Source of the DNA: [Clostridium] fimetarium
Lineage (GTDB): Bacteria; Bacillota; Clostridia; Lachnospirales; Lachnospiraceae
Assembly (NCBI RefSeq): GCF_900111235.1
Contig: NZ_FOJI01000016.1
Location: forward strand, 21,854 to 85,853
DNA length: 64,000 nt
Direction: 5' to 3'
The translations under genes were made by a program, and so were the position numbers. The notes under the pieces are model-generated. The model was not told the origin of the DNA and made no database searches. It was given only the letters and a program-made list of their open reading frames with translations. Positions within the stretch are counted from its first letter, which is position 1; each line of letters starts with the position of its first letter. Shown piece by piece: positions 34,854-43,501 of the stretch.

Positions 34854-36146
34854 CTAATTCTCTAATTCCCAAATATGGGGGTCTTTTCTAAAAGAAAGAC
34901 AAGTTATTATGCCCATTATAGCGATAATAAAGAATAAGAAAGCTGCTCCGGATCCTTTTCCACTTCCAAAAATGCTTATTAAAAAGTTTTCGTTTGGAAG
35001 TGACGCCATGAGTGGTTCAAATATTTTGTCAACTAGGAATCCACCTAGAAAATAACCGATTGGTATTGTAAAGAATTGAAGCGTATTCCTTGCCGAAAAT
35101 ACGCGCCCCTGCATTGAAATTGGGATGTGATTTCTAAATAACACATCCATATTTGCATTCATAATCGGAATGCAAATCCAACCTAAAGCCGCACCGATAC
35201 ACCAAATGGGAATAGAACGCCCAAAAGCAAGGAAGAAATTTTCAGTACTCATGGAAACAAGCAATGTATTGCATATCATTCCCACTCGGCTCTTGGGCTC
35301 GGGTAATACAGAAATGATAATACTTCCCGCCAGTAATGCAACGCCTGTAACCGCATTAACAATACCAAGTGCTACATCTCCACCACCCTCTCTTGAAAGA
35401 ATCATAGCTGGAAATGCCGCATTGTATACGGAAGCAATCAAATTAATAACTGCTAAAAATAGAATCAAATCCAAAATTCCTCTGTTTTCCTTCAGATACC
35501 ATAGCCCGGCTCTTGCAGATTGCAATACGGTTTCATTCTTACTACTCTCATCTTGAAGCTTTGGTATTTTAACAAAACACATGAGTGTAAAAAACGCCAC
35601 TGCAAAAGTTACCAAATCAAAAACAATGACTGCTTGAATGTTGATTAAGGTAAGCAATGTTGTTGCAATAATAGGGGTCAAAATGCTCACAATGGAATTT
35701 GAAAATGAGCGCATTCCACTGATCTTTTGATAATGTTTTTTTGGAGTTAATAGGCTAATTGTAACATCTGCAGCAGGCTGTTGTACGGTATTCATTAAAC
35801 CATTTAAAGCATTGAGAAAATATAAATGCCAAATTTCCAGTCTACCGGTCTGCAGCAAAAGCAATATAGCGACTGTACACAGTGCTGCAAAGCTATCGCT
35901 CACAAGCATGGTAACCTTTTTGCTCCACTTGTCGCTTAACGCACCCGCAAATATGCTCATAATCACATACGGTGCATACGAGCAGACGGATAACAATGCT
36001 GTTGTAAGGGCTGAACCTTGTTGTTGATATGACCATATAATCAAGGAAAAGCTTGTCATGGAACTACCCAAAGCTGAAAACGATTGTGTAGACCATAAAA
36101 TCAAAAAGCTATGAAGCTCTTTGAAGAGTGTTTTTAATTTTATCAT
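34854..36146 (-). CDS. MFS efflux transporter (MFS_3 / Mef-like)
   Basis: 430 residues, about twelve transmembrane segments. The family motif GALSDKWSKK after helix 2 (near residue 68) and the C-terminal KDPHIWELEN tail fit the MFS_3 group, which includes macrolide efflux (Mef) and enterobactin exporters. AAAGGAGC precedes the ATG. A leader peptide and attenuator-like stems precede it, as is typical of translation-inhibitor-induced resistance genes. The substrate is not known; a drug is a reasonable inference. Confidence 0.85.
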   Translation of the reverse strand: MIKLKTLFKELHSFLILWSTQSFSALGSSMTSFSLIIWSYQQQGSALTTALLSVCSYAPYVIMSIFAGALSDKWSKKVTMLVSDSFAALCTVAILLLLQTGRLEIWHLYFLNALNGLMNTVQQPAADVTISLLTPKKHYQKISGMRSFSNSIVSILTPIIATTLLTLINIQAVIVFDLVTFAVAFFTLMCFVKIPKLQDESSKNETVLQSARAGLWYLKENRGILDLILFLAVINLIASVYNAAFPAMILSREGGGDVALGIVNAVTGVALLAGSIIISVLPEPKSRVGMICNTLLVSMSTENFFLAFGRSIPIWCIGAALGWICIPIMNANMDVLFRNHIPISMQGRVFSARNTLQFFTIPIGYFLGGFLVDKIFEPLMASLPNENFLISIFGSGKGSGAAFLFFIIAIMGIITCLSFRKDPHIWELEN

Positions 36147-36174
36147 ATTGACTTTGCTCCTTTTAATTTTATAA

Positions 36175-36285
36175 ATATAGAAAAATTAAAATGCAAAGTC
36201 CATTTGGACGGACACTATTTTATTGCTCCATACAGGTTCGTCCTCATCAGACTTTGCATGGAGCCGATACAATACAAAGCTTCAT
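36175..36285 (-). promoter_or_regulatory. Attenuator-like leader region of the MFS gene
   Basis: The leader RNA can form two competing stems. Stem A pairs GCTCCAT with ATGGAGC (7 bp). Stem B pairs ATGCAAAGTC (36250-36259) with GACTTTGCAT (36191-36200), helped by GGACG/CGTCC, and is followed by TTTTAATTTTT like a terminator. The 5' strand of stem B lies in the last codons of a 12-codon leader ORF, so ribosome position would decide which stem forms. Confidence 0.6.
36247..36285 (-). CDS. Leader peptide MKLCIVSAPCKV upstream of the MFS gene
   Basis: A 12-codon ORF with ATG start and TGA stop, preceded by AAGGAAGGG at 7-nt spacing. It ends exactly inside the 5' strand of the terminator-like stem. 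Short ORFs placed like this before resistance genes work by drug-induced ribosome stalling. The peptide itself is not one I can match with certainty. Confidence 0.6.
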   Translation of the reverse strand: MKLCIVSAPCKV

Positions 36286-36323
36286 TGAATTCCCTTCCTT
36301 TCACATGTGCAATTTGTAATATA

Positions 36324-36351
36324 TTTAATTGATAATAATCAACAATTTTGA
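36324..36351 (-). promoter_or_regulatory. Candidate promoter of the leader-MFS transcript
   Basis: Minus-strand TTGTTG, a 16-nt spacer and TATATT about 40 nt before the leader start. The match is moderate. Confidence 0.35.
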
Positions 36352-36429
36352 TGTTATTTATATAATTCATTCATATATTATCATCCTAGTTAGGAATAAA
36401 AGCCTCTTATCACCATTTGCAATTTTTTA

Positions 36430-36709
36430 TCATTTTATAAGCTTTCCAATACTGAATTCTTTTCCATCTTCAGATTCAATATGAATTTCTGATATACCTA
36501 CCTTTTTTTTCATCAGCAGTACAAACTTGGTATCCATAAATTCTCATTTTGTATTTCTTTTTAGAATCTGCGCCTATATCTTGAATATAAATTGAGTAGT
36601 CAACTTCCGTTGTCTTTCCATTTTCTACGCCCTTTCCACCACTAACTGGAAATTTAATTTTATCAATGTTAGTGGTTTTTCCCTCATAAATTGTATTACT
36701 TGAATTCAT
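36430..36709 (-). pseudogene. Small hypothetical gene, frameshifted in an A8 run
   Basis: The frame starting behind GGGGAAG encodes about 78 residues (MNSSNTIYEGK ... YGYQVCTADEKK) and then stops at 36476. Reading one fewer A in the A8 run (T8 at 36503-36510 on the plus strand) continues as VGISEIHIESEDGKEFSIGKL, ending at 36430. The joined product of about 92 residues looks natural, so the gene is either broken, slippage-controlled, or carries a sequencing error. No family recognised. Confidence 0.55.
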
Positions 36710-36794
36710 TATGATTACTTCCCCTAATTCTGACGATAGCATTTTATTATTCTAATGTCAATGACAACAATTCGACATTGATACAACCATTAAA

Positions 36795-36830
36795 TGCAAA
36801 AAAAATAAGAGCTTCGGGTTACCGAAACTC
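36795..36830 (-). terminator. Intrinsic terminator after rpmF
   Basis: Minus-strand AGAGTTTCGG pairs with CCGAAGCTCT (one G-U) and is followed by TATTTTTTTT. It lies a few bases past the L32 gene and separates it from the accessory stretch. Confidence 0.85.
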
Positions 36831-36844
36831 TCACTCAATCAAAA

Positions 36845-37024
36845 TTAGTCAACTTTGATAATTTCTTTTTTGTTGTATGATCCACAAGCTTTACAAACTC
36901 TATGAGGCATCATTAATGCGCCACACTTGCTACATTTAACTAAATTTGGTACGCTCATTTTCCAGTTAGCTCTTCTTTTATCTCTTCTGGCTTTTGAGGA
37001 TTTATTCTTTGGACAAATTGACAT
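36845..37024 (-). CDS. rpmF: 50S ribosomal protein L32
   Basis: 59 residues. The basic N-terminus KNKSSKARRDKRRANWK is followed by a four-Cys zinc ribbon, CSKCGALMMPHRVCKACG. AAGGAGG lies before the ATG. It follows the YlbN gene by 2 nt, the conserved ylbN-rpmF pair. The zinc form of L32 often has a zinc-free paralogue elsewhere; none is in this window. Confidence 0.97.
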   Translation of the reverse strand: MSICPKNKSSKARRDKRRANWKMSVPNLVKCSKCGALMMPHRVCKACGSYNKKEIIKVD

Positions 37025-37026
37025 AG

Positions 37027-37554
37027 TTACACCTCCTTATAATTGTTGTAAATATCTTGGATAGCAGCCATCCTAGGGTCGAGTACATGTCTGTCACAAT
37101 TACATTCTGAAATATTCAAGTTCGCTCCACACTTCATACATAAGCCCTTGCAGGCTTCTTTACAAATAGTTTTGCTTGGAAAATTAATCAAAATCTCATC
37201 ATAAACAAGTTTGTCCACGTCTAGATTGTATCCATTAATATAGTCTTGTTCTTCTAATTCTTTTACCTCGTCTGAAACATCATCACTCATATCTATGCTT
37301 TTCTCTATAGAAAAACGAATATTCGTTTTAACATCTTCAAGACATCTATCACAAGGAATATTGAAAGTCAAATCAACTTCTCCACTAATTGTTAACTTAT
37401 TTTTAGCTATATTAGTAATAATAAGTTCAAGTGGTTGTTTGTCAACAATATCATATGTTCCAATGTTTGACTCATATACATTTAAAAGAATATCAGTCTG
37501 AAAAGTCTTGGTATATCCTACGTTTGATAAAAGTTCTGTTAAATTAATTAGCAC
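37027..37554 (-). CDS. ylbN: DUF177 protein YlbN
   Basis: About 175 residues. N-terminal beta-rich DUF177 domain with CDRCLED near residue 88; C-terminal cysteines CKGLCMKCG and CNCD suggest metal binding. GTG start behind GGAG is favoured over a TTG four codons upstream. DUF177 proteins are co-transcribed with rpmF and are linked to 23S rRNA accumulation in plants and bacteria. Confidence 0.92.
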   Translation of the reverse strand: MLINLTELLSNVGYTKTFQTDILLNVYESNIGTYDIVDKQPLELIITNIAKNKLTISGEVDLTFNIPCDRCLEDVKTNIRFSIEKSIDMSDDVSDEVKELEEQDYINGYNLDVDKLVYDEILINFPSKTICKEACKGLCMKCGANLNISECNCDRHVLDPRMAAIQDIYNNYKEV

Positions 37555-37637
37555 AATTGTCTCCAATTCACACTATTTTATATATGCAAAAATAATCTTG
37601 TTATCACAAAATAGTCTACATTTTCCACACTTTTTCT

Positions 37638-37666
37638 ATTATACGCATGGAGCCTGTATTTGTCAA
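37638..37666 (-). promoter_or_regulatory. Consensus promoter of ylbN-rpmF
   Basis: Minus-strand TTGACA, a 17-nt spacer and TATAAT. Both boxes are perfect, giving a leader of about 75 nt. Confidence 0.85.
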
Positions 37667-37785
37667 TAGAAATTTAGCAATATTTGCATTGTACTTGAAT
37701 AGTAATTGCATAATAATTGTATTGTAATTTTGTTGTTATTGTATTGTAATTACGTTGGTATTATGCAGCATTTTAAAGATTACAA
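37667..37785. other. AT-rich spacer with ATTGTATTGTAATT repeats
   Basis: Two copies of ATTGTATTGTAATT and related CAAT-rich units lie between the ackA stop and the ylbN promoter. Flanking ATTGTAAT/ATTACAAT could form a weak 3' stem for ackA. No gene seen. Confidence 0.4.
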
Positions 37786-38985
37786 TTATTTAACTAAATC
37801 AAGTGTTTCTCTAGCAATTGCAAGTTCTTCATTTGTAGGTATTACACATACTTTAACTTTAGAATCAGCAGTTGTGATAACGGCTTCTTCACCAACAGCA
37901 GCGTGGTTAGCTTCTTCATCAAGTGTTACACCTAAATATCCAAGGTATGCACATACCATTGTTCTTATATAGAAAGCATTTTCACCAACGCCGGCTGTAA
38001 ATGCGATTGCATCAATACCATTCATTGCTGCAACATATGAACCAATGTATTTTGCTACACGGTAAGTATATGCTTGTAATGTTTCAGTTGCTAACTCATT
38101 TTTGTTATCCATAGCAGCTTTCAAATCTCTAAAATCGCTTGAGATTCCACCTGACATACCAAGTACGCCTGATTTTTTGTTAAGGATTTTAATCATTTCG
38201 CTGACTGAAATATTTTCTCTTTTTGAAACAAATTCAACAATAGCTGGATCCAAATCACCACTTCTAGTACCCATGATAAGGCCTTCTAGAGGTGTAAGTC
38301 CCATACTAGTATCTACACATTTGCCGTTAACTACTGCAGAAATAGAAGCACCATTACCTAAATGTGCAACAATTACTTTTGAATTGTTTATATCTAACCC
38401 AGCAAATTTGATTGTTTCTTTTGAAACAAAGCTGTGACTTGTTCCGTGAAAACCATATCTTCTAACATCATATTTTTCATAATATTCACGAGGAATAGCA
38501 TAAAGATAAGCTTTTGGTGGCATAGTGCCATGAAATGCTGTATCAAATACTGCAATATTAGGAACACCTGGCATAGCAGCTTCGCAAGCTTCGATACCAA
38601 TTAAGTTAGCAGGATTATGTAGAGGACCTAAGTCGAAACAATCTCTTATTACTTTCTTAACATCTTCGTTTACGATAATTGAATCACTGTAATATTTTCC
38701 AGCGTGAAGTACACGATGACCTACTGCATTGATTTCATTTACATTTTTAAGTACGCCATGATCTGAATCAACAAGAGCATCAAGTACTAACTTTACAGCA
38801 ACATTGTGATCTGGCATTGTTTGTTCTACTTCATATTTCGCTTTTCTAGTTGGCTTATGTGTGAGTATTGAACCTTCAATACCGATTCTTTCAACAATAC
38901 CTTTTGCTAATATGCTTTCATCTGTCATGTTTATTAACTGGTACTTCAATGATGAACTACCACAGTTTAATACAAGAATATTCAT
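37786..38985 (-). CDS. ackA: Acetate kinase
   Basis: 399 residues. VLNCGSSSLKYQL at the N-terminus (phosphate-binding), FDTAFH (catalytic Asp) near 148, HLGNGASI near 208 and a C-terminal FTAGVGENA motif. Forms ATP from acetyl phosphate. It lies 38 nt after pta, a standard fermentation pair giving acetate. Confidence 0.98.
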   Translation of the reverse strand: MNILVLNCGSSSLKYQLINMTDESILAKGIVERIGIEGSILTHKPTRKAKYEVEQTMPDHNVAVKLVLDALVDSDHGVLKNVNEINAVGHRVLHAGKYYSDSIIVNEDVKKVIRDCFDLGPLHNPANLIGIEACEAAMPGVPNIAVFDTAFHGTMPPKAYLYAIPREYYEKYDVRRYGFHGTSHSFVSKETIKFAGLDINNSKVIVAHLGNGASISAVVNGKCVDTSMGLTPLEGLIMGTRSGDLDPAIVEFVSKRENISVSEMIKILNKKSGVLGMSGGISSDFRDLKAAMDNKNELATETLQAYTYRVAKYIGSYVAAMNGIDAIAFTAGVGENAFYIRTMVCAYLGYLGVTLDEEANHAAVGEEAVITTADSKVKVCVIPTNEELAIARETLDLVK

Positions 38986-39023
38986 TTTATAAATTCTCCT
39001 TAATTTTCATTTCAATTTCTTAA

Positions 39024-40019
39024 TTATTTATTTTGAGCCTGTAGAGCTGTAATTGCTACTACTCCAACGATATCATCTGAGAAACAGCCTCTTGATAAAT
39101 CATTAACTGGCATTGCAATGCCTTGTAAAACTGGACCATAAGCGTCTGCTTTTGCAAGTCTTTGAACAAGTTTGTAACCAATATTACCTGCATCAAGATT
39201 AGGGAAAATCAATGTGTTAGCATGTCCGGCAACTGCGCTACCTGGAGCTTTTGATGAACCTACGCTTGGAACAAGTGCAGCATCTAATTGAAGTTCGCCA
39301 TCAACTAATAAATCAGGATAGTTCTCTTTTGCGATTTTTGTAGCTTCTTGTACTTTCGTTACATCATCATGTTTCGCACTACCCATTGATGAGTATGAAA
39401 GCATAGCAACTTTAGGTTCTTTTCCTGTAAGCATTTTAAATGAAGCAGCTGATGAACCAGCAATTGCTGCTAATTCTTCTGCAGTTGGATTTTGATTCAA
39501 ACCACAATCAGAGAATACGAATATTCCATCTTCGCCATATTCACAGTCAGGAACTTGCATTAAGAAGAATGCAGATACAAGCTTTGTACCTGGTTTTGTT
39601 TTAATAAGCTGAAGACATGGTCTGATTGTGTTAGCTGTTGAGTGACAAGCACCTGAAACAGCTCCATCAGCATCTCCGGCTTTACAAATAAGACATGCAT
39701 AGTACATATAATCAGTTTCAATCGTAGTCTTTGCTTCTTCTGCTGTAAGACCTTTTGATTTACGTAATTCAACAAATAAATCAATATATTTCTGCTTGTT
39801 TGGATCATTAAATGGATCCACGATAGTTGCGCCTGAAATATCAAATCCTTTGCCGTTTTCTGCAATTTGTTCAGGTGTACCAATAATGATTAAGTTAGCA
39901 ATACCTTCTTTTAATATTTTCTCAGCTGCTTCAAATGTTCTTTTGTCCATAGATTCTGGTAATACAATTGTTTTCTTGTCAGACTTAGCTCTGGCTTTTA
40001 TAGTGTCAATAAATCCCAT
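39024..40019 (-). CDS. pta: Phosphate acetyltransferase
   Basis: 331 residues, the short class of Pta without regulatory N-domains. Interconverts acetyl-CoA and acetyl phosphate. Starts GFIDTIKARAKSDKKTIVLPES as clostridial enzymes do; SGACHSTANTIRP and CGLNQNPTAEELA are family segments. AAGGAGG precedes the ATG at 11 nt. Operon with ackA. Confidence 0.98.
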   Translation of the reverse strand: MGFIDTIKARAKSDKKTIVLPESMDKRTFEAAEKILKEGIANLIIIGTPEQIAENGKGFDISGATIVDPFNDPNKQKYIDLFVELRKSKGLTAEEAKTTIETDYMYYACLICKAGDADGAVSGACHSTANTIRPCLQLIKTKPGTKLVSAFFLMQVPDCEYGEDGIFVFSDCGLNQNPTAEELAAIAGSSAASFKMLTGKEPKVAMLSYSSMGSAKHDDVTKVQEATKIAKENYPDLLVDGELQLDAALVPSVGSSKAPGSAVAGHANTLIFPNLDAGNIGYKLVQRLAKADAYGPVLQGIAMPVNDLSRGCFSDDIVGVVAITALQAQNK

Positions 40020-40131
40020 GATTTGTGACGCCTCCTTAAGTTTTTTTGTTATTCAGCATATTTTAATAGCTGATTCCGTTCATGAAAATACATATTGGTT
40101 ATGAGATACATAATTCTCCATGATTCTTTAG

Positions 40132-40160
40132 ATTATATAACATTTTCCCTATATTAACAA
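40132..40160 (-). promoter_or_regulatory. Promoter of pta-ackA
   Basis: Minus-strand TTGTTA, a 17-nt spacer and TATAAT, giving a leader of about 105 nt. The rest of the 40020-40320 gap holds the divergent tmcAL promoter and nothing else recognised. Confidence 0.75.
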
Positions 40161-40250
40161 GTTTTTACTTTAATACAATTTATATACAAAATTATGCAAA
40201 ATAACGTTATTAATTATTTTTCTCCTGTAATAAAGTCACCCATACGACTT

Positions 40251-40279
40251 TAAAATTTGTTCTATCTATGATAAAATAT
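40251..40279 (+). promoter_or_regulatory. Candidate promoter of tmcAL
   Basis: TTTAAA, a 17-nt spacer and TAAAAT upstream of the tmcAL start. Weaker match than the divergent pta promoter. Confidence 0.4.
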
Positions 40280-40320
40280 TAAAAACTGCATAATATGATG
40301 CAGATCTGATAGGAGTTAAT

Positions 40321-41649
40321 ATGAGTACAGTCGGTTTGATTACAGAATATAATCCATTTCATAATGGTCATTTATATCATCTTGAAACTTCAAAGAAGAT
40401 TACAGGTGCGGATACCGTTATTTGCGTAATGAGTGGTTCTTTTGTTCAAAGAGGCGAACCTGCCGTAATTGACAAATATACTAGAACTGAAATGGCTCTT
40501 ACGAATGGAGTTAACCTACTCGTGGAACTCCCAACATTCTATGCATGTTCTAGTGCTGAGTATTTCAGTTATGGTGCAATCATGACGTTAGAAGCACTTG
40601 GGGTAGATTTTGTAAGCTTTGGAAGTGAGTGCGGTGATATTGATGTCCTTTCCTACATTGCTGAGCTCTTGATTAATGAACCAGCACGGCTCTCCGAACT
40701 TATAAAAGAAAAACTGTCAAGTGGACTATCCTATCCAAAAGCTCGTAATGATTCACTCTGCCAGTATATTAAAAGTATAAATTGTACCCATGATATTTCT
40801 ATGATTGAAAAGGTTCTAAAAAGTCCAAATAATATTTTAGGAATTGAATATATCAAAACAATCAAGAAATACAGTCTAACTATAAAACCCTATACAATCA
40901 AACGTGTTGGAAGTGATTACAATGATACAAAGATTAATACTGATTTGTCTTCTGCGTCTGCAATCAGAAATGCTTTTTTAAATGCAGCGGATTTTGATAG
41001 TAATTATAATGAAGGCAAAAGTGATATTGATAGTAATCATAATGAAAGCAACGATGATATTAAGCGTGATATTAAGAACGATAATAACAGTTTGCAATGT
41101 TCTATTCCAGAAAGTGTATATACTTCTCTTCTATCCTCTATAGGAATAAACTTCCCAATCTGTATTGATGATTTTACCGTAATGTTAAATTCAAAGTTAA
41201 AATATTTGATATATACCGATTACACCCAATTAACTAGATATTTGGATGTTACTATTGATTTTGCAAATAGAATTCTAAATGTGTTTACGGGATTTGAAAC
41301 ATTTACAGAATTAATCGAAAAACTCAAGAATAAGCAACTCACGTATACAAGAGTAAGCCGTAGCCTATTGCATATTCTTTTAGAAATCACAGATGACTCT
41401 GCCATAAAATACACCAAAGGTGAAAGCATTCCATACATTAGACTTTTAGGCTTTGACGAACTTGGCCAGATCTTTCTAAACAAAACAAAAAAAGAATGCA
41501 AAGTTCCCCTAATCACAAAAACCGCCGACTATAAAGAACTCCTAAATGAAGATATATTTGCTACTGAAATATACAATATATCCGTATTCCATAAATACAG
41601 AACAAAACTCACAAGCGAATACAAACAATCTCCCCTTAGAAATTCATAA
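40321..41649 (+). CDS. tmcAL: tRNA(Met) cytidine acetate ligase (YlbM)
   Basis: 442 residues. The nucleotidyltransferase motif EYNPFHNGHLYHL (residues 9-21) matches YlbM/TmcAL, which forms N4-acetylcytidine at the wobble base of elongator tRNA-Met using acetate and ATP. Residues about 222-258 are an Asp/Asn/Ser-rich insert (SDIDSNHNESNDDIKRD) not expected in the family. It is divergent from pta-ackA, whose product acetate it could use. AGGAG precedes the ATG. Confidence 0.93.
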   Translation: MSTVGLITEYNPFHNGHLYHLETSKKITGADTVICVMSGSFVQRGEPAVIDKYTRTEMALTNGVNLLVELPTFYACSSAEYFSYGAIMTLEALGVDFVSFGSECGDIDVLSYIAELLINEPARLSELIKEKLSSGLSYPKARNDSLCQYIKSINCTHDISMIEKVLKSPNNILGIEYIKTIKKYSLTIKPYTIKRVGSDYNDTKINTDLSSASAIRNAFLNAADFDSNYNEGKSDIDSNHNESNDDIKRDIKNDNNSLQCSIPESVYTSLLSSIGINFPICIDDFTVMLNSKLKYLIYTDYTQLTRYLDVTIDFANRILNVFTGFETFTELIEKLKNKQLTYTRVSRSLLHILLEITDDSAIKYTKGESIPYIRLLGFDELGQIFLNKTKKECKVPLITKTADYKELLNEDIFATEIYNISVFHKYRTKLTSEYKQSPLRNS

Positions 41650-41714
41650 AATTAATGAACCTCCTAATATATTCCTTTTTTATACTTTTCCACTCAAACT
41701 TAATTATATTAAAT

Positions 41715-41759
41715 AAAAACACAAAAAGATGCCATACACTAGCATCTTTTTGTGTTTTT
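41715..41759 (+). terminator. Intrinsic terminator after tmcAL
   Basis: A perfect 18-bp stem (ending AAGATGC/GCATCTT) with a 9-nt loop. The A-run before and T-run after make it usable from both sides. Confidence 0.9.
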
Positions 41760-41826
41760 AATCGTATCAATATTTCTATTTTTCTTTTTTTTTCGCCCGT
41801 AAAAATCCCTTACACAGTGTAAATAG

Positions 41827-42005
41827 TGAATATGGATTTGTAATTGTTCATTTTGACTAGACCGGCTGAAAGCAGCGCTAATGTTACGTCAAGACTCAGA
41901 TAAAAAATGAGCGCAAGCGAGTCTTTTTATCATCTTTGAGGCTTGTAAGAAACATGCTGCTTGAAGGAAAGGCAGTCAAAACGAATAATTACAAATCCAT
42001 ATTCA
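41827..42005. repeat. Palindromic repeat, copy 3 (full form, inverted)
   Basis: Arms 41827-41857 and 41975-42005 are complementary at 29 of 31 positions. The core, read on the minus strand, runs from TGCCTTTCCTTCAAGCAG to CAGCCGGTCTAGTCA and matches copy 2 along its length, including ATCTGAGTCTTGAC. The arm sequences share no obvious relationship with copy 2 beyond a TGAATAT end. It lies between the tmcAL terminator and the UPF0210 stop. Confidence 0.9.
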
Positions 42006-42031
42006 TGTCACCACATAAGTGATTTTTCACA

Positions 42032-43396
42032 TCAATTCTTAAAACTGTGAATTGGAGCCGGAATCCTACCGCCACGATTTACAAATACACTACAGTCAAA
42101 TGGATTAACAGTCATAACTGGTGCATATCCTAAAAGGCCACCAAATTCTACTGTATCGCCAACACTTTTCCCTACTACTGGAATCAGTCTAACTGCGGTT
42201 GTTTTCTGATTGATCATACCAATCGCTGCTTCATCCGCAATAATGCCTGAAATCGTTGTTGCTGGTGTATCACCAGGGATTGCAATCATATCAAGTCCTA
42301 CTGAACATACACAAGTCATTGCTTCAAGTTTTTCTATTGTTAATGCGCCAAGTCTAACTGCATCAATCATTCCTTGATCTTCGCTTACAGGTATAAATGC
42401 ACCGCTTAAGCCGCCAACGTATGAGGAAGCCATAACGCCACCTTTTTTAACCTGATCATTTAATAATGCAAGCGCAGCCGTTGTACCTGGAGCACCAACG
42501 CGTTCTAATCCCATTTCTTCAAGGATTTCTGCAACACTGTCGCCGATAGCGGGTGTTGGAGCAAGTGACAAATCAATAATACCAAATGGTACGCCTAATC
42601 TTCTAGATGCTTCCTGGGCAACAAGTTGTCCAACTCTTGTAATTTTAAATGCTGTTTTTTTGATTGTTTCACATAATACTTCGAAGTTTTGACCACGAAC
42701 TTGTTCGAGTGCATGTTTTACAACACCGGGTCCACTTACGCCTACATTTATGATGACATCATCTTCGGTAACACCATGAAAAGCGCCAGCCATAAATGGA
42801 TTGTCATCTGGAGCATTACATAATACAACTAATTTTGCACAACCTAGAGAGTTAACATCTTTTGTACATTCGGCAGTTTCTTTGATTATTTCGCCCATAA
42901 GTTTAACTGCATCCATGTTAATACCAGTCTTTGTAGATCCAATGTTAACAGAACTACAAATCAAATCTGTGCAAGCCATAGCCTTTGGTATTGCTCTGAT
43001 TAAAAGCTCATCACTTTTTGTCATTCCTTTTGAAACAAGTGCAGAAAATCCACCAATAAAATTAACACCCACAGCTTTTGCTGCTCGGTCGAGTGTCTTT
43101 GCAATTGTAACGTAGTCTTCTGAAGTCTTACATGCAGAAGCACCAACTAATGAAATAGGTGTGATTGAAATACGTTTGTGTATAATTGGAATTCCAAATT
43201 CCTTTTCAATATCTTGTCCAGTTGACACAAGGTCTTTTGCAACTCGAGTGATTTTATTATAGATGTTATTATTAACCTCTTCTAAATTCATGCTTGCACA
43301 ATCTAAAAGGCTGATACCCATTGTAATTGTTCTAACATCAAGATTCTCTTGCTGAATCATTTTATTTGTTTCATTTACCTCGAAAATATTTATCAA
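42032..43396 (-). CDS. UPF0210 (PFL) family protein
   Basis: 454 residues, full length for the DUF711/UPF0210 family related to glycyl radical-type folds; its biochemical role is not settled. Segments [39 protein letters not shown] and [10 protein letters not shown] are conserved. TTG start behind AGGAG; an ATG at codon 13 is an alternative. It is paired with the ACT-domain gene upstream, a conserved couple. Confidence 0.9.
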   Translation of the reverse strand: MINIFEVNETNKMIQQENLDVRTITMGISLLDCASMNLEEVNNNIYNKITRVAKDLVSTGQDIEKEFGIPIIHKRISITPISLVGASACKTSEDYVTIAKTLDRAAKAVGVNFIGGFSALVSKGMTKSDELLIRAIPKAMACTDLICSSVNIGSTKTGINMDAVKLMGEIIKETAECTKDVNSLGCAKLVVLCNAPDDNPFMAGAFHGVTEDDVIINVGVSGPGVVKHALEQVRGQNFEVLCETIKKTAFKITRVGQLVAQEASRRLGVPFGIIDLSLAPTPAIGDSVAEILEEMGLERVGAPGTTAALALLNDQVKKGGVMASSYVGGLSGAFIPVSEDQGMIDAVRLGALTIEKLEAMTCVCSVGLDMIAIPGDTPATTISGIIADEAAIGMINQKTTAVRLIPVVGKSVGDTVEFGGLLGYAPVMTVNPFDCSVFVNRGGRIPAPIHSFKN

Positions 43397-43399
43397 AAT

Positions 43400-43496
43400 T
43401 AGCTCCTATCCATCTGCGTTAGCAGATACTTAAATCAGGATTGCGAAAATATGCTTTTGTTTTTTCGCATTAGCTCCTGTCCATCTGCGTTAGCAT
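43400..43496 (-). repeat. Duplicated ribosome-binding segment with a mini-ORF
   Basis: A 25-bp unit containing TAACGCAGATGGA and AGGAGCTAAT occurs twice (43401-43425 and 43471-43495), differing at one base. The copy nearer the UPF0210 gene supplies its ribosome site. The farther copy precedes a 10-codon frame MRKNKSIFSQS. Small stems (ATCTGC/GCAGAT, GCGAAAA/TTTTCGC) lie between. Confidence 0.7.
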
Positions 43497-43501
43497 TTGC
43501 G

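Noticed and set aside
36200..36260. CTGATGAGGACGAA in the MFS leader resembles the hammerhead ribozyme core.
   Set aside because: The GAAAC strand, the cleavage-site helix and helix III are not present; the bases are better explained by the leader ORF end and attenuator stems.
36247..36300. The leader region as a T-box or other tRNA-sensing element.
   Set aside because: No T-box bulge sequence or specifier loop is visible, and the gene is an exporter rather than an aminoacyl-tRNA or amino acid gene.
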